From Hyphomicrobiales bacterium (lineage in GTDB: Bacteria > Pseudomonadota > Alphaproteobacteria > Rhizobiales > Rhizobiaceae): a stretch of 64,000 nucleotides of DNA. Position numbers and translations under genes: made by a program. The DNA is taken from NCBI GenBank assembly GCA_900468805.1, contig UEIF01000027.1, positions 62,001 through 126,000 on the forward strand, in the 5' to 3' direction. This document shows, one piece after another, positions 60,020-64,000 of this stretch. How positions within the stretch are numbered: position 1 is the stretch's first letter; each line of letters starts with the position of its first letter. Below the pieces are notes generated by a model. The model did not search any database and had not been told where the DNA came from. It worked only from the letters and a program-made list of their open reading frames with translations.

Positions 60020-61504
60020 ATGACCAGTGAACCCTTGCTTTCAGAGATCGAAGAACAGGCCGAATTGCCGGTCGAAGACCATAGCGCCCGCAACAGGCTG
60101 GTGATCGGCCTGCTGCTTGTCTCCGCCTTCGTGGTCATCCTCAACGAAACCATCATGGGTGTGGCGATCCCGCATCTGATGACGGATCTGAAGATTCCGG
60201 CGAGCTCCGCCCAATGGCTGACCTCGGCCTTCATGCTGACCATGGCCGTCGTCATCCCCGTTACCGGCTATCTGCTGCAGCGGCTGAACACGCGGCCGGT
60301 CTTCATTCTCGCCATGTCGCTCTTTTCCGCCGGCACGCTGGTTTCCGCTCTCGCGCCCGGTTTCCAGGTACTGCTCATCGGCCGCATCGTCCAGGCATCC
60401 GGCACGGCGATCATGATGCCGCTCCTGATGACCACGATCATGAACCTCGTGCCACCGCATTCGCGCGGCAAGACGATGGGCAATATCTCGATCGTCATTT
60501 CAGTGGCGCCGGCGATCGGCCCGACGATATCAGGCCTCATCCTCTCCTCGCTCGACTGGCGCTGGCTCTTCCTGCTGGTGCTGCCGATCGCGCTGGCCGC
60601 CCTTGCCCTCGGCGCCTCGAAAATCGAGAACGTTACCGTCCCATCAAAGGCGCCGCTCGATATCCTTTCCGTGGTACTCTCGGCGATCGGCTTCGGCAGT
60701 TTCGTCTTCGGAGTCAGCGAGCTTGGCGCTCCCGAAGCAGGCGCGACACCTCTCGATCCCCGCGTGATGCTCGTCGCTGGCGCCGCCGTCATCGCCATTT
60801 TCGTCTGGCGGCAGATCCATCTGCAGAAATACGAAAAGGCGCTGCTCGACCTGCGCACCCTGCAGACGACGACCTTCACCATTGCCGCGGGCATGATGGC
60901 GATTTTGATGATGTCGATGTTCGGCGTCTTCATCCTGCTGCCGATCTATCTGCTCTCGGTGCTCGGCCAGACGACGCTCACGACCGGTCTGCTGCTTCTG
61001 CCCGGCGGGCTGATCATGGGCCTCTGTGCCCCCTTCGTCGGCCGTCTTTTCGACCGCTATGGGCCTGCCCGCCTCGTCATCCCGGGCGCCATCCTGTTCA
61101 GCGGCGTGATGTGGAGCCTGACCTTCATCTCCACGACGACCTCGGTCTGGGTGGTGCTCGCCATCCACATCGTCCTCAGCATCGGCCTTGCCCTGATGTT
61201 CACGCCGCTCTTCACCGTCAGCCTCGGCTCCTTGCCGCCGAAACTCTATTCCCACGGCAGCGCCATCATCGGCACCACCCAGCAGGTCGCCGGTGCCGCC
61301 GGCACCACGCTCTACGTCGCCATCATGACATGGCGCGCCGGCATCCTGACTCAAGGTGAGGCAGATGCCGCTACGGCAACCGTTGGCGGCATGCAATCCG
61401 CCTTCTTCGTCGGCGCGCTGATTTCGCTGGCGGCCGTGGTGGCATCCTTTTACGTCCGCCGCCCGCCCGGCCAGCCCGAGGGACAGCCGATGGGCGGGCA
61501 CTGA
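60020..61504 (+). CDS. MFS multidrug exporter, DHA2 (14-TM, EmrB-like) family
   Basis: 494 residues, about 14 membrane helices. VILNETIMGVAIPHLMTDLKIPASSAQWLTSAFMLTMAVVIPVTGYLLQRL contains the DHA family motifs (N-ET and the Trp-Leu-Thr region), and IGRIVQASGTAIMMPLL with SIVISVAPAIGPTISGLI matches motif C. Exports drugs or organic acids by proton antiport. No membrane-fusion partner is adjacent. ATG 60020; monocistronic. Confidence 0.92.
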   Translation: MTSEPLLSEIEEQAELPVEDHSARNRLVIGLLLVSAFVVILNETIMGVAIPHLMTDLKIPASSAQWLTSAFMLTMAVVIPVTGYLLQRLNTRPVFILAMSLFSAGTLVSALAPGFQVLLIGRIVQASGTAIMMPLLMTTIMNLVPPHSRGKTMGNISIVISVAPAIGPTISGLILSSLDWRWLFLLVLPIALAALALGASKIENVTVPSKAPLDILSVVLSAIGFGSFVFGVSELGAPEAGATPLDPRVMLVAGAAVIAIFVWRQIHLQKYEKALLDLRTLQTTTFTIAAGMMAILMMSMFGVFILLPIYLLSVLGQTTLTTGLLLLPGGLIMGLCAPFVGRLFDRYGPARLVIPGAILFSGVMWSLTFISTTTSVWVVLAIHIVLSIGLALMFTPLFTVSLGSLPPKLYSHGSAIIGTTQQVAGAAGTTLYVAIMTWRAGILTQGEADAATATVGGMQSAFFVGALISLAAVVASFYVRRPPGQPEGQPMGGH

Positions 61505-61520
61505 AGACATTCACCGAAGC

Positions 61521-61622
61521 TGGAGCAATTCCGGCAAAACTGTCCGGCGGATTTGTGCCGGAAATTATGTGAAAACAAACAGATAGAGGGTTTCCTTAGT
61601 TCGGAGAAAACGGAAATCCTCT
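61521..61622. repeat. Rhizobial-type intergenic hairpin repeat
   Basis: Two inverted repeats: ATTCCGGCA with TGCCGGAAAT (61528-61565) and GAGGGTTTCC with GGAAATCCTC (61586-61621). The GGAGCAATTCCGG-type opening resembles dispersed repeats of Rhizobium genomes. The second hairpin runs into the stop codon of the convergent SDR gene and may help end both transcripts. Confidence 0.45.
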
Positions 61623-62487
61623 AGCGCGCGTAATAGCCGGCCTGATCGAGATCATCGGTCAGGCCTCGGCACGTCGGCTGCCAGCCGAGCAACCAGCGTG
61701 TATGGGCGCTGGAGGCCGCCATGTTCGTCGCCGTCATATTGGCAAACCAGCCGAAATGTTCGCGGGGGCGAGACTCCACCGGCAGGCCGAGCTGGCGTCC
61801 TATCACCTCGGCAATCTCTCGGAACGGCACTGCCTCGTCGGCGACGGCATGATAGGCGGCTTCGGTCACCCCGCTTTCGAGCGCCAGCCGATAGAGGCGT
61901 GCGGCATCCAGCCGGTGCACGCCCGACCAGCAATTCCTTCCGTCATCCGGATAGGCGGATACGCCAGTCTCCCGGGCGATGCGCACGAGGATCGGGACGA
62001 AACCGTAATCACCGATACCGTGTACGCTGGGGGCAAGGCGCATCGTGGCCGCGCGTATCCCCTGCCCGGCAAGTGTGCGGGCGGCAACTTCCGATTTGCG
62101 AGGAGATGCCGGGTTTGGCAGATCCGCTTCCGTTGCACCGAGCGGAAAGCCCAGCAGGCCTGATGTGACGATGAGCGGACGATCCGATCCGGCAAGCGCG
62201 CTTCCGAGCGCATGGATCGCGCGCTCGTCCTGTGCGGCATTGTCGAGAAACTTCGAGAAGTCATGGTTGAAGGCAGTATGGATCACTGCATCAGCCTTGG
62301 CGGCCGTCTCGCCGAGAAGGTCGAGATCATCGAGCGATCCCGGAACGAGCCTTGCGCCGATGATCGCAATGGCCTTTGCTTTTGCGATCGAGCGGACAAG
62401 CCCGCTGACCTTGTGACCGGCACGGATCAGCTCCTCGACGATGGCGGTGCCGACCCAGCCGGTCGCACCCGTTACGAATATGTGCAT
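61621..62487 (-). CDS. Atypical SDR, NAD(P)-dependent epimerase/reductase
   Basis: 288 residues. MHIFVTGATGWVGTAIVEELIRAGHKVSGLVRS is the NAD(P)-binding motif. A Tyr-x3-Lys pair is not obvious, as in atypical SDRs related to NmrA/dihydroflavonol reductase-like proteins. RLAPSVHGIGDYGFVP and YHAVADEAVPFREIAEVIGRQLG complete the family pattern. ATG 62487 after GGAGAT. Upstream on the same strand is the O-methyltransferase (gap 78 bp). Confidence 0.87.
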   Translation of the reverse strand: MHIFVTGATGWVGTAIVEELIRAGHKVSGLVRSIAKAKAIAIIGARLVPGSLDDLDLLGETAAKADAVIHTAFNHDFSKFLDNAAQDERAIHALGSALAGSDRPLIVTSGLLGFPLGATEADLPNPASPRKSEVAARTLAGQGIRAATMRLAPSVHGIGDYGFVPILVRIARETGVSAYPDDGRNCWSGVHRLDAARLYRLALESGVTEAAYHAVADEAVPFREIAEVIGRQLGLPVESRPREHFGWFANMTATNMAASSAHTRWLLGWQPTCRGLTDDLDQAGYYAR

Positions 62488-62565
62488 TGCTACGATCTCC
62501 ATTGCCGGGCGCCCATCGGGCAGCCCTGTTTGAAGTTGGGGTGGTTGTGCGGGAAGTAGTCGAAG

Positions 62566-63222
62566 TCAGGCCACGCGCATCGACAGCTCGATGTCGTCGG
62601 CAAACGGCGTGGACATGTATCCACCTGCGGGCGAACGGACATGATCCAGATATTGGGGGGAGTAATCGGCATCGTCGGCGATCACGAGTGCACCGGGTCG
62701 AAGCCGGCCTTCGACCAATGCCAGCACCTCAGGATAAAGCGACTTCGCGCCATCGAGCAGAAGCAGGTCGATATTGTCAGGAAGATCGGTGCTCAACGTC
62801 TTGAGCGCATCGCCTTCCCGGATTTCGACGAGATCGGCAAGGCCGCCTTCGACGAGGTTCTGGCGAGCCCGCGCAACCTTCGAAACCTCGAATTCGCTGC
62901 TGATCAGCCGCCCGCCGCCATTGTCGCGAAGGGCAGCGGCAAGATAAAGCGTCGAAACGCCGAAGGACGTACCGAACTCCACGATGGTCCTGGCATCGGT
63001 GCTGCGCGCCAGCATGTAGAGCAGCTCTCCGGTCTGGCGGGAAACCGGCAGCCACAAGTCCTTCATGCGTCCGTAGAAATCGAGATATTCGGTCTTGCTG
63101 TGCATGAGCCGTTCCCGCTCGTCGCGGGAGAGCACAGCCATGGCCGGGCTGGTGGCCTTATCGGCCTCGGCAAACAGCTGATCGAGAAGCGGCGCGAGCG
63201 GTGCGTTTGAGAGAGTGTTCAT
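62566..63222 (-). CDS. Class I O-methyltransferase (CCoAOMT/catechol-like)
   Basis: 218 residues. TIVEFGTSFGVSTLYLAAAL (SAM site), LISSEFEVSKVARARQNL and LLLLDGAKSLYPEVLALVEGRLRPGALVIADDADY (metal-binding Asp and motif III) match cation-dependent O-methyltransferases. It methylates a catechol-like hydroxyl. Divergent from the TetR-family regulator with ~90 bp between, so TetR control is probable; the SDR gene follows on the same strand. Confidence 0.9.
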   Translation of the reverse strand: MNTLSNAPLAPLLDQLFAEADKATSPAMAVLSRDERERLMHSKTEYLDFYGRMKDLWLPVSRQTGELLYMLARSTDARTIVEFGTSFGVSTLYLAAALRDNGGGRLISSEFEVSKVARARQNLVEGGLADLVEIREGDALKTLSTDLPDNIDLLLLDGAKSLYPEVLALVEGRLRPGALVIADDADYSPQYLDHVRSPAGGYMSTPFADDIELSMRVA

Positions 63223-63314
63223 CAGAGAAATCCTTCATGTCGAGATGGCTTGCTTTCGAAATGAAAATACGAATAATCCGTCGCATTCGCTAATCGCATT
63301 TGTGGAACACCTTG

Positions 63315-63941
63315 ATGGCCGATCGTCCAAGTCACGGAATTTCTTCGAGAAAATCGCCCAGACAGGCGCGCTCCAACGAGCTCGTAAACGCCATTCTGCA
63401 AGCTGCTGTTCAGGTTTTGGCGCAGGAAGGTGCACAGCGTTTCACGACCGCCCGGGTGGCTGAAAGAGCCGGCGTGAGCGTCGGCTCGCTCTATCAATAT
63501 TTCCCCAACAAGGCCGCCATCCTGTTCCGGCTGCAGAGCGACGAATGGCGGCAGACCTCCCATTTGCTGGGTGAAGTCTTGAACGACACCGCCCGCCCGC
63601 CCCTCGACCGGCTGCGATCGCTCGTCCACACCTTCATTCGCTCAGAATGCGAGGAAGCCGCCGTCCGTGTGGCGCTGAACGACGCGGCACCTCTCTATCG
63701 CGACGCCCCCGAAGCCCAGGAGGCACGGCAGGCCGGCGACCCCATTGTCGAGCAGTTCATGCGGGAAGCGCTACCCAATGCATCGGACGCAATCCGCACC
63801 ATGGCCGGAGACCTGATCACGACGACGATGAGCACGGTCGGAAAGGAATTTTCCGAGGCAGCGCGTGACGAGAGCGAGATCTCAGCCTTCGCAGACGCGA
63901 TGGCGGATATGTTCTGCTCCTACCTCCGCAGCCTGGGCTGA
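63315..63941 (+). CDS. TetR-family transcriptional regulator
   Basis: 208 residues. The N-terminal helix-turn-helix RSNELVNAILQAAVQVLAQEGAQRFTTARVAERAGVSVGSLYQYFPNKAAIL is canonical; the helical ligand domain follows. ATG 63315 (MADRPSHG) is preferred; a GTG at 63300 is in frame. Divergently oriented to the O-methyltransferase/SDR pair and likely its repressor. A hydrophobic aromatic inducer would be typical. Confidence 0.9.
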   Translation: MADRPSHGISSRKSPRQARSNELVNAILQAAVQVLAQEGAQRFTTARVAERAGVSVGSLYQYFPNKAAILFRLQSDEWRQTSHLLGEVLNDTARPPLDRLRSLVHTFIRSECEEAAVRVALNDAAPLYRDAPEAQEARQAGDPIVEQFMREALPNASDAIRTMAGDLITTTMSTVGKEFSEAARDESEISAFADAMADMFCSYLRSLG

Positions 63942-64000
63942 GCGAGCCGCTCACCGGCTTAATGATATGTCACAACCGGATCGAACATCCTTTGCAGAAA

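Noticed and set aside
1..64000. tRNA, rRNA, CRISPR arrays, prophage or integrative elements
   Set aside because: Looked for by eye across the window; no cloverleaf, array, integrase, transposase or attachment-site pattern was found.

Overview
The window looks like chromosomal (or chromid) DNA of a fast-growing rhizobium, most likely Rhizobium in the leguminosarum/etli sense. The support is the GC-rich alphaproteobacterial codon use, a DUF982 protein, a DUF1127 protein, a RirA-type iron box, and the mix of ABC importers and small rhizobial hypothetical proteins. There are no rRNA or tRNA genes, CRISPR arrays, transposases or phage genes. Most of it is ordinary accessory metabolism in short operons, with several local duplications.

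Layout. 1-4.0 kb: a cNMP-binding/FAD oxidoreductase that runs off the left edge, with a UBP-type zinc-finger gene just upstream, then a chemotaxis receptor. 4.4-8.3 kb: a methyltransferase, then a zone of very small genes. That zone holds three short ORFs with hydrophobic segments on the minus strand, two paralogous single-TM mini-proteins, a GFA gene and a decayed fragment of a second GFA copy. 8.3-13.7 kb: a minus-strand glycosyltransfer block (GT1/UGT-like, sugar isomerase-like, GINT1-like propeller, GT4, GT25). 14-21 kb: single metabolic genes (FAD oxidoreductase, DUF805, methyltransferase, Tat-exported beta-carbonic anhydrase, TauE/SafE, pirin, SMI1/KNR4, P-loop kinase). 21.2-25.4 kb: an Lrp regulator divergent from diaminopropionate ammonia-lyase and two amide-cleaving hydrolases. 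25.5-30 kb: a complete FecBCDE-type metallophore importer meeting a methyltransferase tail to tail. 30.2-33.7 kb: a KaiC-like double ATPase coupled to a hybrid histidine kinase. 33.8-39.3 kb: oxidoreductase, LysR, DUF1127, VOC, GFA and an ABC exporter. 39.4-42.8 kb: HxlR/GST/methyltransferase, scarred by a duplication with an unrelated gene lodged inside. 42.9-45.9 kb: a second FecBCDE-type importer with a candidate RirA operator. 46-52.1 kb: a stress-like protein, alpha/beta hydrolases, VOC, LysR, nitrilase-family and LMW-PTP-like genes.

52.2-56.6 kb is the most interesting system. It is a bufferin-type RiPP locus: a DUF2282 precursor with signal peptide and four cysteines, an MNIO/DUF692 maturase, a DUF2063 partner and a DoxX membrane protein. 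An ECF sigma factor and a six-TM NrsF-like anti-sigma with two cysteines follow directly. The precursor operon and the sigma operon share an almost identical promoter-like motif with identical spacing (GTAACAA-N13-TGCGWA). This supports a self-contained, autoregulated metal-stress module.

56.6-64 kb: several tiny hypothetical genes; a structured intergenic region with three DnaA-box-like 9-mers exactly 11 bp apart and an intrinsic terminator but no gene; DUF982; a secreted protein with an internal duplication; an MFS exporter; and an SDR / O-methyltransferase / TetR group at the right edge.
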